From: Flectonema sp. DT1601
Taxonomy: Eukaryota; Euglenozoa; Diplonemea; Diplonemida; Diplonemidae
Length of the DNA: 64,000 nt
NCBI GenBank assembly: GCA_964019425.1
Contig: OZ025806.1
Coordinates: 801,374 to 865,373 of the forward strand
Direction of reading: 5' to 3'
Part shown: in pieces, positions 44,863 to 56,169 of the stretch
Numbering within the stretch: position 1 is the stretch's first letter
Layout of the letters: the number at the start of each line of letters is the position of its first letter
The notes under the pieces: model-generated
What the model saw: the letters and a program-made list of their open reading frames with translations, nothing else
What the model was told of the DNA's origin: nothing
Database searches by the model: none
Position numbers and translations under genes: made by a program

Positions 44863-46300
44863 GCTGTGAGAAGTCAAATAAATAAGGAGGCTCTTAATTG
44901 ATATTGCACGACGTTCTTTGCTATTATTCAGGGAAAGAATGCTGTCCACGGAAGGGGAAAAGTAAACTTTCCGTTAGAAGGCGTATGAGAAGTTGATAGG
45001 TGAGTTACTGCGCAATAGCGAAATGTATTTTTTAAATCATGTGTTAAATTCTGTCCATGGCCATTATTTGTTGTGATCTTCGATCTTCTCCCTCTCTTAT
45101 TTTATTGTCTTTATCAAGTGACCTTCCTTCTCTTAGTCACTGTTTGATAACTTGTTTAGTTAACTTTGATATTCATATATTTATATTATTATAAAATATG
45201 CTCAAAGAACTTTCCCTCTCCTTTGCTCTCAAGTGTGAGAAATGCTGCCTGGAACTCAATTCTTGTTTACTAAAAAAATGGTAAGGTAGTTTGAAACTCA
45301 CAGGTGTGTTTCTCACATGGAGGCGTTTATATGAATTTTGTTATTCATCAGTTACCAGTCAGTAGTAGTTATACTGACTGATTGTTGTTTTATTTTTTGA
45401 TTCGTTTGAATTTGACACTCTTCTACGCGATAATGATGAGAGAATAGAAGTTAGAGTGATGATTTCATTAATTCCGTAGTGTGCTGTTGGTAGCACACTT
45501 GTGGTCCGTATTGAAAGAATCATTTCTCTGTGTTGTGATTTACTAACTGCTTGTTCATCATGTGGTAAGAGAGTTGTTAGCCTAGTTTTTGTTTTTTTAA
45601 TCCGAAGATACTGGTATGAGCCGTGTAATCAATGCTTCCAACCAGATCTTAATCGTGAGGTAGGAATGCAAATCGCTCACGAAATCGTCTAGCTTTGCTT
45701 CAGCTTCTGACATCACTTTCGTGATGCCTTCTTTGAGGCAGTAGGCAGTCGCTAAGCTGTTTCAGGTTTTGTTGATCTCTCAGTTTACATCCGCTGTGTC
45801 CACGCGAGGAGTTGATTGTGTTTCATACTATTTTTTATGTGTAGACTTCGAGTGTGTTTCGTTGTCGTTGTCGTTGTCGTTGTAGGTACTTAACTAGTAA
45901 GTTAAGTTCTTTTTTCTGAAATCAGTTTAATTCTCTTTTTCTTCGTAATTCTTGCGGAATATAACTCCCTCATTCTCATTGAGATCTGGGGTGGGTTTAT
46001 TGTTTTCCATTCAGCGTGTTTTTTTATTAGTCCCATGTTTTAATTAAAGTACATCCCTTCAACTGAAGTTAATTCAACAATCCATGCTGAGTCTTCGGAA
46101 ACGGTTAAGGATTGAGTCCTCTGTTGCTGTGATTTACCTTCCGAGAGCACTCATAATATACAGCTACGTTGGATTAACTTTTTCTTTCCTTTAATTCCCT
46201 TGCTCCTTCCTCTCTTATTTGTTGGAATGAAAAACGAACATTACAGCAATAATAAACTCTTGTTCTAGTTTGTGATATTCATACACACAATCGAAACAAG
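44863..46300. other. 3' flank of gene E, array-unit sequence with rearrangement
   Basis: The palindrome-containing 3' block present after C, D, F and G is missing here; homology resumes at AAATAAGGAGGCTC right after the stop. The second block follows (about 44995-45425), then the hairpin near 45477-45498 and the relic minus-strand coding-like segment (about 45600-45770), and R3 copy 2 (45969-46143). No intact gene. Confidence 0.6.
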
Positions 46301-46705
46301 CGACAGTCGAACAAAGTAAATAACACCTTTTGAGGTTTGAATCTCGACATGAGGGAAGTCTGTCAGGCGAGGCGTAGGATAAGATGCGATGTTATCGTTG
46401 GCATTCTTTTATATCTTTTGTTTTTGTTCCTGACTAACTTCAACGATTTTCACTTTATTGTCATCCAAAAATATAAAAGTATGCCATGAATCCCACACAT
46501 CTTCAACATATCGATAGTTGAGTATGAGTGGAAACTTTTGTTATTTTTATTTATTTGTGTGTTTTATAGTTGTTTGATGTCCTTACGATTTATTGATTTT
46601 GATCTTATTATTTATTTCGTAATTAAATAAAATAATTTATGATAACCTCCCCCGCTTAATATAGCTACTGTTAACTAACTTGAATTAGTTCCCTATCTTA
46701 TAACA
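46301..46705. repeat. orphan copy of the distal upstream block of gene E
   Basis: Nearly identical to 40282-40687 for about 405 bp, but followed by unrelated sequence rather than by a family gene. It could be the remains of a deleted array unit or a duplicated flank. Confidence 0.8.
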
Positions 46706-48524
46706 TTATCGAAATGTCCAGAGACTAAGGTCTTTATTCAGATTTATTTGCCAAAGATGATATTTGATGATCAAGATGAGGATGTTGGTCAGAATCTGCA
46801 GAAATGTTTAGCTGCTGAAAATCAATTGGTTCTCATATAGCTCTTGAAGGATCACTGGAGTCTACATCCGCTGTGTCCACGCGAGGCGTTGATAGTGTTT
46901 CATACTATTTTTTATGTGTAAACTTCCAGTGTGTGTCGTTGTCGTTACTTAACTTGTTAAGTTGAGTTTTTATTTTTAAAATATCTGTTTAATTCTCTCT
47001 TTTTTTCTTCGTAATTCTTATGGAATATAACTCCCTCATTCTCATTGAGATTTTGGGTGGGTTTATTGTTTTCCATTCAGCGTGTTTTTTTATTAGTTCC
47101 ATGTTGATATTTCATGCTCTACGAGTTTTTATTTATTTTTTAATTTTCTTTTATACACCATGATATTTATAATTACGGTATTTATTTACGGTACTTATTT
47201 ATTTATTTTTTTATTACCAACGTTATTTTTGTGCTTCCACTCAAGCTACACATGTCTAATATCCTGATTGATCCTTTTATCTTAAGAACGTTTCCAGCGT
47301 GTCCCAGATGATTGCCTTACATGGTTACTAATACACCCTGATATGTGTAGCTCATTGGGTACGTATGGCAGAACCTCAATCCAAGTTGTGTGTGACTCTC
47401 CATAACTATCATCAGGGCTGAATCCTCAATCCCTTATGAGAATTTGGTTGCAGCATTTGAGAAGATTAAAGCGCAGTAGCCTCACTCTATAAAGATGCTT
47501 CCTACTTCCAATAGGAAAGGTACTTATCATTGTGAGAATTCTGCCTTCTTGATTCTCAATAACAGATGTATTTAGGAACAGACTCTGACACGGATATGAT
47601 ATTAAACAACAGACTCTGTTGTTGGCATTGAACCTTATAGAGAACTACTCGTCATGACTGCTTAGTGTGAAGATTAATATTATTACAGATAGTCAAGAAT
47701 TTACTTTTTTTAATTGACTGATAACCTGACTAATATAAGGAACCTACCCTCCGCAGGTCCGGCGCAGTTATGACCATAAACTGACTGTCATCTTACTGAT
47801 CTTTTTTTGTTTTCATTTCTTGCTGAGTGATATGGCAATGTGTTGCCCAATTTTTAGTTGTGTTTTTTTTATAAAGCTCTCAGTCTTAGCTAACTCCAAC
47901 TTATTCCACTAGCAGAGCAATGTGTTTTAACAACTTATTTTTATATTTATACTCGTACCCCTTTAAAGGGGAATTAAAAATTATTTATTTTTTCCCATAT
48001 ATTTCGCATTATCTATGTAATAAATTCATATTCTAACTAACTCCATTATAGGATTATGTGGAACCCTATTTAATTAACAAACTAAACATCTGAATATTCG
48101 CGGTGCCATGAATCTCATAAATCTTCATCATCGGTGTTTGAGTACGAGTGGAATTATTTATGTGCTTTATAGTTGTTTTGATGTCCTTACGATTTTATAT
48201 ACAGTTTTCGTATCATCAAATTCCAGTATATATACGGCTATTAACAGAGAGCCGACCCCCTTCCTGGTGTTTGTCTTTTTCTGTGGTTAATTTTCAAGAC
48301 AATATAATGGTATTAGTTAAGTACTCATGAGTTTTATAAAAAGCTGTTACGGTAACATAGGCAAGTGGCGCTCAACTATGTTCACGTGGCCTCCAAGTGG
48401 TATTATTTATTCATTTGCAGTCATTTACTGCGCTGCCGCTGACAGTCAAGATTGTCGGAGAAATTGTTGTTCCTTTTGAGCTTGAAAATACAGTATCAAA
48501 TTACCCCCGCGAAATGGAGCTCTT
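46706..48524. other. gene-free intergenic region
   Basis: No gene supported. Carries a diverged 5' fragment of R1 (47758-47870, core GGTCCGGCGCAGTTATGACC) and a fragment of R3 (47035-47105). The stretch 47220-47755 shows no repeat or gene that I recognise and few homopolymers, so it differs in texture from the rest. Confidence 0.55.
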
Positions 48525-49182
48525 GATAATTAACTTGAATTAGTTCACTATTTTATAACAAACTCATATACTAGCTTTGATTTCGATTCTACAAACCTAT
48601 CTTGTCTCCGTCACGGGGCAAGAAACTCCCTCGCCTCTGACTATTTTGGTTTGCTTGTGTTGCAACTTAAATTCTGTTTGGTTGCGTGGTTTCGGCAGTT
48701 CGTCTGGTGAATTGTGAAAGCAGTCGACCAACTTCATTAAAGATTATGAAATAATGTCAGAAAAGAATAACAATTTACTTCCTTTTAAAATCATTTTGTT
48801 TCAAAGGAATATACACGTCAGATATGAAGAAACAGGCAGAGCAACCTGATGAAGAGTACAGAAGTGAGGAACACAAAAACAAAAGTAAAAACACGCAAAG
48901 TAAAGAATCGCTTAGTCTTCTAATTCATTTGATCAGCTCATTAGTTGGGTCAGACTCTTTCATTTCAACATGGAAGACGGTTGTCGTTGTGAATGACACG
49001 ATGTTTGTACGTTTCCTTATCGGAAAGTGAAAATGAGTGGAGATATTACTTTCCCAAAACAGCACAAAATATATTCTGTTCCGCTCTCTCTTTCTCGGTG
49101 GGGCTTTTATAATATCAAGAAAGTTGAAAGGTTTCTTTATTATTTTATTTATCATTCCCCCAACCACAGTAATGTATCCATA
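48525..49182 (+). promoter_or_regulatory. upstream block and long-type leader of gene F
   Basis: Matches the E and G upstream regions, but after GATGTTTGTACG the leader is replaced by a longer sequence (about 49011-49130) shared only with G. The acceptor CACAG ends at 49169; with the donor GTACGT at 49007 the intron would be 163 nt. Without splicing, the upstream ATG used in C-E would meet a stop here, which supports either splicing or a start at 49183. Confidence 0.5.
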
Positions 49183-52100
49183 ATGAACACTATGTCTCTT
49201 GTTCTTGTTTTAACACTTTGTGGTATCAGTCTTGGATATCCAGTACAGTGTGGAAATAGCACAACTCAAAATACATGTACATCACGTTGGTGTTTTTGGG
49301 CACCTAACAATGTTTGTGCTCCAATTGTGCAATGTAAAAATGTGGTGGTAGGTGTTCCACCTGTGCGAACTCATTGTGACGACATTTCTTCATGCAAGTG
49401 GGATAGTCAATTTGACAAGTGTGTCGATCCGTGTACATATTATACACAATCGGACTGCAACAACTCACCATACGGTATTCAATGTCTTTGGTTAGCTGGT
49501 AGTTGTAATAACCAGTATAAGATTACTCCAGCGAGTGCGGTTACAGATTACTGCTTACGTAGAGGAGCATATAATACCGCAACATCCAAATGCGATTGCC
49601 AAGGTGAGGCTACCTTAGACCAATGCCAGGGATGTCCGGATCTATTTGACACCTTACATTCCTGTTCTATATGTGTGACGCAGAAGTACGGTTCAGGTAA
49701 TATTTGCAGATTATGTAACGTCAATTTAGATTGTAGTAATCACGCACACAGCGTATCCTCTGGAAATGTGACGAATCTGGGTTGTAATTGCAACTGTTCT
49801 GCAGGTTTCACAGGAAACACATGTAGTTCCTGTGACACTGGTTATTTTGGTACCAATTGCACTGCTTGTGATAATGCTTATTGTAACAATCATGTTAAGT
49901 TAGGTAATGTTCCTCAAGTTAAAAACGGTGGTATCACCACATGTGACTGCAACTGTGCTGACGAATACAGCGGGCCACGCTGTAATACATGTGCGAATAA
50001 CCACATCGATTATCCTAATTGTGTGAGGTGTGACTTGGGTATTCATTGCAATGGAAATGCGGGGTCGGTAATGTCAACAGCCTCTAACTCGAAATGCAGC
50101 TGCAGTTGTACATCTGGATATACAGGAGATGCTTGTGACATCTGTGACACAAACTACGTACGTGATCCCAGTCTACCTGGAATCAAATGCCGACAATGCA
50201 GTGTAGTCACAGACTGCAACAGCAGAGCTACAAGTGTAATCCAGCAGGGCAATAGTTGTGTGTGCAGCTGCAGAAACAAGTGGGACCCTGCAGACAATTG
50301 TGTCAGCTGTAATCCTCCGTACGCAGGAACAGATTGTGATACGTGTATGCCGGGTCATATTAACTATCCAAATTGTACTTTATGTACATTGAACGATTGC
50401 AATAACAGAGCATCAAGTGTAACATCAAATGCTAACAAGTGTATGTGCAGTTGTGTTGGGAATTGGAATGGTGAGTCATGCGACAACTGTCCAATCCCTT
50501 TGGGTGGATCACAGTGTGAATGCAGTGTTGAAAGCCATTGTGGGGGTACAAATAGAGCAATCGAGTCCAAGACAGTTACAGTAAATAATGTTGCATCTTG
50601 TAGCTGCGTCTGTTCAGGTAACTGGCAAGGTACTAATTGTAGTGAATGTGCACATCCCTACTCGGGAAGTAATTGCAGTGAATGTGCACGTGGTCGGGTG
50701 AACTACCCCACTTGCGATATCTGCGACATCAGTATTTGTGAACAACATCGAAATCCGCTAACAATGCGAATCAGACGGAATGGTAGCGAACCGGAGTGTC
50801 AATGTGTCTATAAGGATGATGTCACTGCGTGTGCGGCACCTTTTTATACTTCTTCTTGTGAGGCTTGCAGCTTACCAATCCATTGTACTGGAGATGCCTA
50901 TGCCGTGGAAGTTGATGAGGATGACCCGAATAGTTGTTTGTGTCAATGTAGAAATGCTTCTCAAAGTTGTCAGCGAGGAGAATCAACAGCTTCACCAGTT
51001 TCGATTAATCCGATTAATGTGTTTGAAAGTAAAGGGTCTGTACCTGTTGGGATAGTAACGTCAGGTAGTATCGGAGGAACATCAGTAGCTCGTCTTAAAG
51101 CAATCAGCGCTTTGTGTGGAAAGGAAGACGACGTTCTTGATCCGGAGGTGGATCCACTTAAACTGAAGGTTGGGAATTCTAAATACGCTGCTTACACGGG
51201 AGGTGTTCTTGGAAATTGTGTTTTCGTCCTTTCGCCAATAATTGTTCATCTCACTGCTGTCTTAATCCGAACAAGGTATCCAAACCGAGTAGAATTTAAC
51301 GAAGCAGCAGCTGACTTGCGGTTCCCGTACATCAGTTTGTTCTTTGTTATTTTCATGTTTCACGGAATGGCCACTTGTGGACTGAAGCTTCTAATATTTG
51401 GAGGTGCTGGTGAAAAGGTGTTGGGGGTTTCTGTCCTTCTTTCATTTAACATTGGATTTCTTGTATTGATTGTAGCAAAGACGAGAAGCTTGTCGAAGGA
51501 CATTACGTACTTTGACAGGTCAGGAACTACACTCGTGAGTAGATACTTCTTTGGAAATGGAGAATGGGTGTCTGCAACACAGAAGAGAAAAGTGCATCGA
51601 TGGGGATTGTTATTTGAGATGTATAGACCAGGTTTTACTTGGTTCTTGATATGTGAATGTATAGTTTTACTCACCATAACTGTGGTACAGGTGAGTGAGG
51701 CCAGCCGAATGCTCAGTTGCAGGAATTTGGCGGGTTTGCTGGTAGCTCTCTTTGGAGGATTGACTCTGGTAATTATGTATTTCGGACCTTGGGCATGTCG
51801 TTTTGACAATCATGGGAACGGACTCATCCTTGGACTTGAAACTGTTGCTTGTGGTTTCTTAGTGAGAGGTTTCAGCACGGAAGACCGTTCTGACATGGGA
51901 TTCACATATGCCAGCAATATATTAATTGTAGTTAGCTACTTGACTGTTGCTAAGGGATTCATTGATCCTTTTCTGTTGTTATATGTTGAATGGACTCGTA
52001 GATCAACAATTCAAGATAATTATAATGACGTCTGTCACACAGAAGAGAAATGTCAACAACTGGAAGTCACAGATGAATTGCTTGAAGACGATGACTTTGT

Positions 52101-52383
52101 TCAATATCCGTTGCCTGAATTCGAAATGACTGTGAAGAGTTGTGTTGACTTTAATGATCCAATATGCAATGAGGGTGGTAAGAGTACTCCTTCACTCACA
52201 AACATACGAAGCGCTCGCACTCCGGAAGTCACGTTTCAGAGAATAGCAAGTCCCCTGTCTGCTAGAAATTCTGCTGCTGTTCGCAATGTCAACTCTTCAA
52301 CGGGAGAATCTCTTCTTAGAATTGCTTCATACCCGTTGCTTGAAAAGCAAAGGAATGATTGTCTCGTGCAGGTTTTTCCATGA
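49183..52383 (+). CDS. family gene F: short array copy, seven-helix surface protein
   Basis: 1066 residues, ending TGA. Same three stalk deletions as D and G. The head has its own sequence (VQCGNSTTQNTCTSRWC), one of the shortest and most divergent of the five, and the first stalk region after it is also altered (DTLHSCSICVTQKYGSG). The core is about 669-934 and carries a few private changes near GEWVSATQKRKVHRWG. Tail ends SYPLLEKQ, then CLVQVFP. Variation is therefore concentrated in roughly the first 220 residues. Confidence 0.9.
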   Translation: MNTMSLVLVLTLCGISLGYPVQCGNSTTQNTCTSRWCFWAPNNVCAPIVQCKNVVVGVPPVRTHCDDISSCKWDSQFDKCVDPCTYYTQSDCNNSPYGIQCLWLAGSCNNQYKITPASAVTDYCLRRGAYNTATSKCDCQGEATLDQCQGCPDLFDTLHSCSICVTQKYGSGNICRLCNVNLDCSNHAHSVSSGNVTNLGCNCNCSAGFTGNTCSSCDTGYFGTNCTACDNAYCNNHVKLGNVPQVKNGGITTCDCNCADEYSGPRCNTCANNHIDYPNCVRCDLGIHCNGNAGSVMSTASNSKCSCSCTSGYTGDACDICDTNYVRDPSLPGIKCRQCSVVTDCNSRATSVIQQGNSCVCSCRNKWDPADNCVSCNPPYAGTDCDTCMPGHINYPNCTLCTLNDCNNRASSVTSNANKCMCSCVGNWNGESCDNCPIPLGGSQCECSVESHCGGTNRAIESKTVTVNNVASCSCVCSGNWQGTNCSECAHPYSGSNCSECARGRVNYPTCDICDISICEQHRNPLTMRIRRNGSEPECQCVYKDDVTACAAPFYTSSCEACSLPIHCTGDAYAVEVDEDDPNSCLCQCRNASQSCQRGESTASPVSINPINVFESKGSVPVGIVTSGSIGGTSVARLKAISALCGKEDDVLDPEVDPLKLKVGNSKYAAYTGGVLGNCVFVLSPIIVHLTAVLIRTRYPNRVEFNEAAADLRFPYISLFFVIFMFHGMATCGLKLLIFGGAGEKVLGVSVLLSFNIGFLVLIVAKTRSLSKDITYFDRSGTTLVSRYFFGNGEWVSATQKRKVHRWGLLFEMYRPGFTWFLICECIVLLTITVVQVSEASRMLSCRNLAGLLVALFGGLTLVIMYFGPWACRFDNHGNGLILGLETVACGFLVRGFSTEDRSDMGFTYASNILIVVSYLTVAKGFIDPFLLLYVEWTRRSTIQDNYNDVCHTEEKCQQLEVTDELLEDDDFVQYPLPEFEMTVKSCVDFNDPICNEGGKSTPSLTNIRSARTPEVTFQRIASPLSARNSAAVRNVNSSTGESLLRIASYPLLEKQRNDCLVQVFP

Positions 52384-54024
52384 GCTGTGAGAAGTAGAGC
52401 TTTCTTTTAATTATTATTTTATCAACTCTTTTGATTCATATAAATATAATTATATTGAATTCATACTTTCCTTCGATTCCGAACTTTGAGGAATAACAAC
52501 CGCTAATGTGAAATTTGCTTCGATTCCATTATATTTGAGTATTTGTGTGGTAATAAGGATTTGATTATTGTTTTTGTTGTAATGCTGTTCTTTTTGGATG
52601 TCTCACCATTACAATGAAACGATTGCAAGTCACTCCGAGTGTGTAGCTAAATAGGGAGGCTTTTAATTGATATTTCACGGCGTTGTTTTCGTTTTTTCGT
52701 GGAAAGACGCTGTCCACGGAGAGAGAATTGAACTTTCCGTCCGGACCCAAGGCGCGATTTCATCTGAAAAGCCGATCAATGAGTTACTGTCCAATAGCCG
52801 AATGTATTTTCAAATCATGAGTTAAATTCTGTCCATGGCCATTATTTGCTGTGATCTTCGATCTTCTCCCTCTCTTATTTTATTGTCTTTATCAAGTGAC
52901 CTTCCTTCTCTTAGTCACTGTTTGATAACTTGTTTAGTTAACTTTGATACAATTCATATATTTATATTATTATAAAGTATGCTCAAAGAACTTTCCCTCT
53001 CCTTTGCTCTCAAGTGTGAGAAATGCTACCTTGAACTCACTTTTTGCTCTTTTTAACTCAAAACTAGTAAAGTAATTTGAAACTCACAAGTGTGTTTCTC
53101 ACATGGCCCAATTTATTTTGATTTTAAAACCTTTAATTCCACGAAAATGTTACCGAAATGTCCGATCTCAACACAAAAGTTTCGGACAGCAACGGACAGG
53201 AAAAAAATTTTTTTTTTTTTTCTCTAACTTCCCAAATTCTCTCTGTTATCATTCCCTCCTTTATTTTATGCTCATCGATATCGAAATTTTGAAGGCAGCG
53301 TGTTCGTCCTGAGAGAAGTCTGTTAGGTCGAGGCGTTGTTTCGCTTCATACTATTTTTTATGTGTAGACTTCGAGTGTGTTGTCGTTGTTGTTACTTAAC
53401 TCGTTTAGTTAAGTTCTCCTTTCTGAAATATTATGTTTGTCTCTTTTTCTTCGTAATTCTTATGGAATATAACTCCCTCATTCTCATTGAGATCTTGGGT
53501 GGGTTTATTGTTTTCCATTCAGCGTGTTCTCTTTTTTTTCTTCAATATTTTAATAAATAAATTGTTCTATGGTTAAGTTAAATTTTGAATAGTTTAAGCT
53601 AGACAGGGTGGCAAGCTGAAGATTGGTTTTCATTAAAACGTTCTTTAAGCTCCTTCCTCTCGTCTTTGTCAGAACAAAAGAACATTACAGCAATAATAAA
53701 CTCTTGTTCTAGTTTGTGATATTCATACACACAATTAAAATCATCAACTGTGCTATAGTGGTTAGGAATATGTAATTTATGAAAGGCTAAATTACGAACG
53801 AACAAAAAATGAGAGCCGTTATTTTGTTTTAACTTTGCTTAAGTGTAAGTTGTAACGGACTACAGGGCATGGGACGATCAACCTGTTAGTACGTGGTCCC
53901 CGAATTACCAGATTCGACGACGTCTTCAATATAATTATCTTTTTTATGTTTTATTTTTTCTAAACGTATTTTTTCTTTGATTAACATCTACGAATATTTC
54001 TTCAGTCAAGTACTTGATATTAAT
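52384..54024. other. 3' flank of gene F, array-unit sequence
   Basis: Carries the palindrome-containing block (52436-52690), the second array block (52785-53107), R8 copy 3 (53229-53340), an R3 half (53480-53530) and the GGACTACAGGGCAT repeat (53851-53937). No intact gene. Confidence 0.6.
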
Positions 54025-54163
54025 GTGGGTTTAGGTAGTCATTTGTTCCAGGTTTTTCTACGTCTCTTATCGTCTGTGAGAGTCTCGCGGTAGCGATATA
54101 ACTGTTACCCTGTGAGCTTTTCCTGGCTTTTGGCTTCCTAGGCTTCGTAAATAAATAAATAAA
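54025..54163 (+). mobile_element. R2 retroposon, near full length, with empty-site counterpart
   Basis: 139 bp with a TAAA tail, flanked by TAAT (54021-54024 and 54164-54167). The duplicated intergenic block at 39300-39360 has the same flanks joined around a single TAAT (39349-39352). This is direct evidence for insertion after the block was duplicated. Confidence 0.9.
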
Positions 54164-54167
54164 TAAT

Positions 54168-55296
54168 TTGGTTTTTTAATAACTAACTTCTCCTCCATGT
54201 CTGCGATTAGACACACAGCAGTGTATTTCTCTCCTAGAGACCTATGTCTGGTGTTGTGGCAAAAACTAATAGTAACCAACCAGAATACAATAATGAGGCA
54301 AGCAGGCATACCTACACTTTTCAACAGCAAGGTATGAGACAGTATTCTTCACATCGTATGAGCTGCGTTCTCCAACAGCTCGCGTGTTGTCGAGTTCCAG
54401 TTACTGCAGGTTGAGTTTCAATTCCGTTTCCGGACATCTTAAAGATTGAGAATAAAAGTTTGTAGTAAAAGAATGAAATCGTAGGGAAAAAGTTACAGAG
54501 CCCTGTACACGTACCGAGCTTACAAGATATGCTCAAAGAACTTTCCCTCTCCTTTGCTCTCATGTATGAGAAATGCTACCTTGAACTCACTTTTTGCTTT
54601 ACTCAAAACTAGTAAAGTAGTTTGAAACTCACAGGTGTGTTTCTCGCATGGAGACTTTTGCCATTCATCAGTTACCAGTTAGTAGCAGTACTACTGACTG
54701 GATTGTTGTTTTATTTGTTCAAGTTTCCCCTATTTATTCTGCGTTCATCGTAGAAGAGCTACTGTATCTTTAACAAATGTTAAATTATCGTTTAGGTTAT
54801 GATACAATACAGTTGTATTTTACGAAATCAAACAACGAACCTCCTCATAACCTCTCATTTATATTTTAACACGATGACTGAATTTATCACCCGTGATTGT
54901 ACCTCTTAGTCAACTCTCGGTTGTTTATACATTCTGAAAAATAGATGACCTGCTTTTTACTAGCGACGGTCAAACAAAGTAAATAACACCTTTTGAGGTT
55001 TGAATCTAGTGAGTGATACTGATGTCTTTCCGCTGTTTGTTTTAATACTTTACTTCTGAAGTCATATTATATGATTACTTTTGATTACTTGTTTTATACT
55101 TTCAGTGACTCTGAAGAAGAGAACGAACTTCAGTCAGTTAAGAATAGTAACCCTTTTTGTCATCTTTTCATCTCTCATTTATTCTAAAGCGAAGCCTGAT
55201 TTTCTGCCCAACTTCGCTCTGTTATTAATTTTTCTACTTTGTCAAACAAAGACTCCCTCCCTTATTTATTTTTTGCTCAATAATCGTATTTTGGAA
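54168..55296. other. gene-free region, duplicate of the E-upstream intergenic block
   Basis: 54168-54477 and 54532-54678 match 39353-39662 and 39697-39843. R7 lies at 54760-54850. No gene seen. Confidence 0.65.
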
Positions 55297-56169
55297 ATGT
55301 TAACTAACTTGAATTAGTTCCCTATCTTATAACAAACTCATATACTAGCTTTGATTTCGATTCTACAAACCTATCTTGTCTCCGTCACGGGGCAAGAAAC
55401 TCCCTCGCCTCTGACTATTTTAGTTGTTTATGTTGCAACTTGAATTCTGTTTGATTGCGTGGTTTCGGCAGTTCGTCTGGTGAATTGTGAAAGCAGTCGA
55501 CCAACTTCATTAAAGATTATGAAATAATGTCAGAAAAGAATAACAATTTACTTCCTTTTAAAATCATTTTGTTTCAAAGGAATATACACGTCAGATATGA
55601 AGAAACAGGCAGAGCAACCTGATGAAGAGTACAGGTATTTTTATATCTCTTTATTATAATAACATTTCATTAGTTCTTTTTGCAATATGGCGATTAAGCT
55701 TTTAGTGTTCATGTTAGTGATAGATGGATGCAATGGATACTTACCGTGGATACAATTGTCTCTTTTTTTAAAAATTCTTTTTGCGATTGAGGGAAAAACA
55801 AAAACAAAACTATTTTATTTACTTATTTGCGTGGTCTGATGGACTTGCTAAGTAACACAAACTAACTAAAAGTAAAAACACGCAAAGTAAAGAATCGCTT
55901 AGTCCTCTAATTCATTTGATCAGCTCATTAGTTGGGTCAGACTCTTTCATTTCAACATGGAAGACGGTTGTCGTTGTGAATGACACGATGTTTGTACGTT
56001 TCCTTATCGGAAAGTGAAAATGAGTGGAGATATTACTTTCCCAAAACAGCACAAAATATATTCTGTTCCGCTCTCTCTTTCTCGGTGGGGCTTTTATAAT
56101 ATCAAGAAAGTTGAAAGGTTTCTTTATTATTTTATTTATCATTCCCCCAACCACAGTAATGTATCCATA
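55297..56169 (+). promoter_or_regulatory. upstream block and long-type leader of gene G
   Basis: As for F, but at GAGTACAG (55628-55635) about 240 bases of sequence replace the short AAGTGAGGAACACAAAAAC segment of F, ending in a CTAA-type stretch. Acceptor CACAG ends at 56156, possible donor GTACGT at 55994 (163 nt, as in F). Confidence 0.5.

Noticed and set aside
48824-49030. 68-codon + strand frame upstream of gene F
   Set aside because: Intact only in F. The E counterpart is frameshifted and in G it is interrupted by about 240 bp, so it is not a maintained gene.
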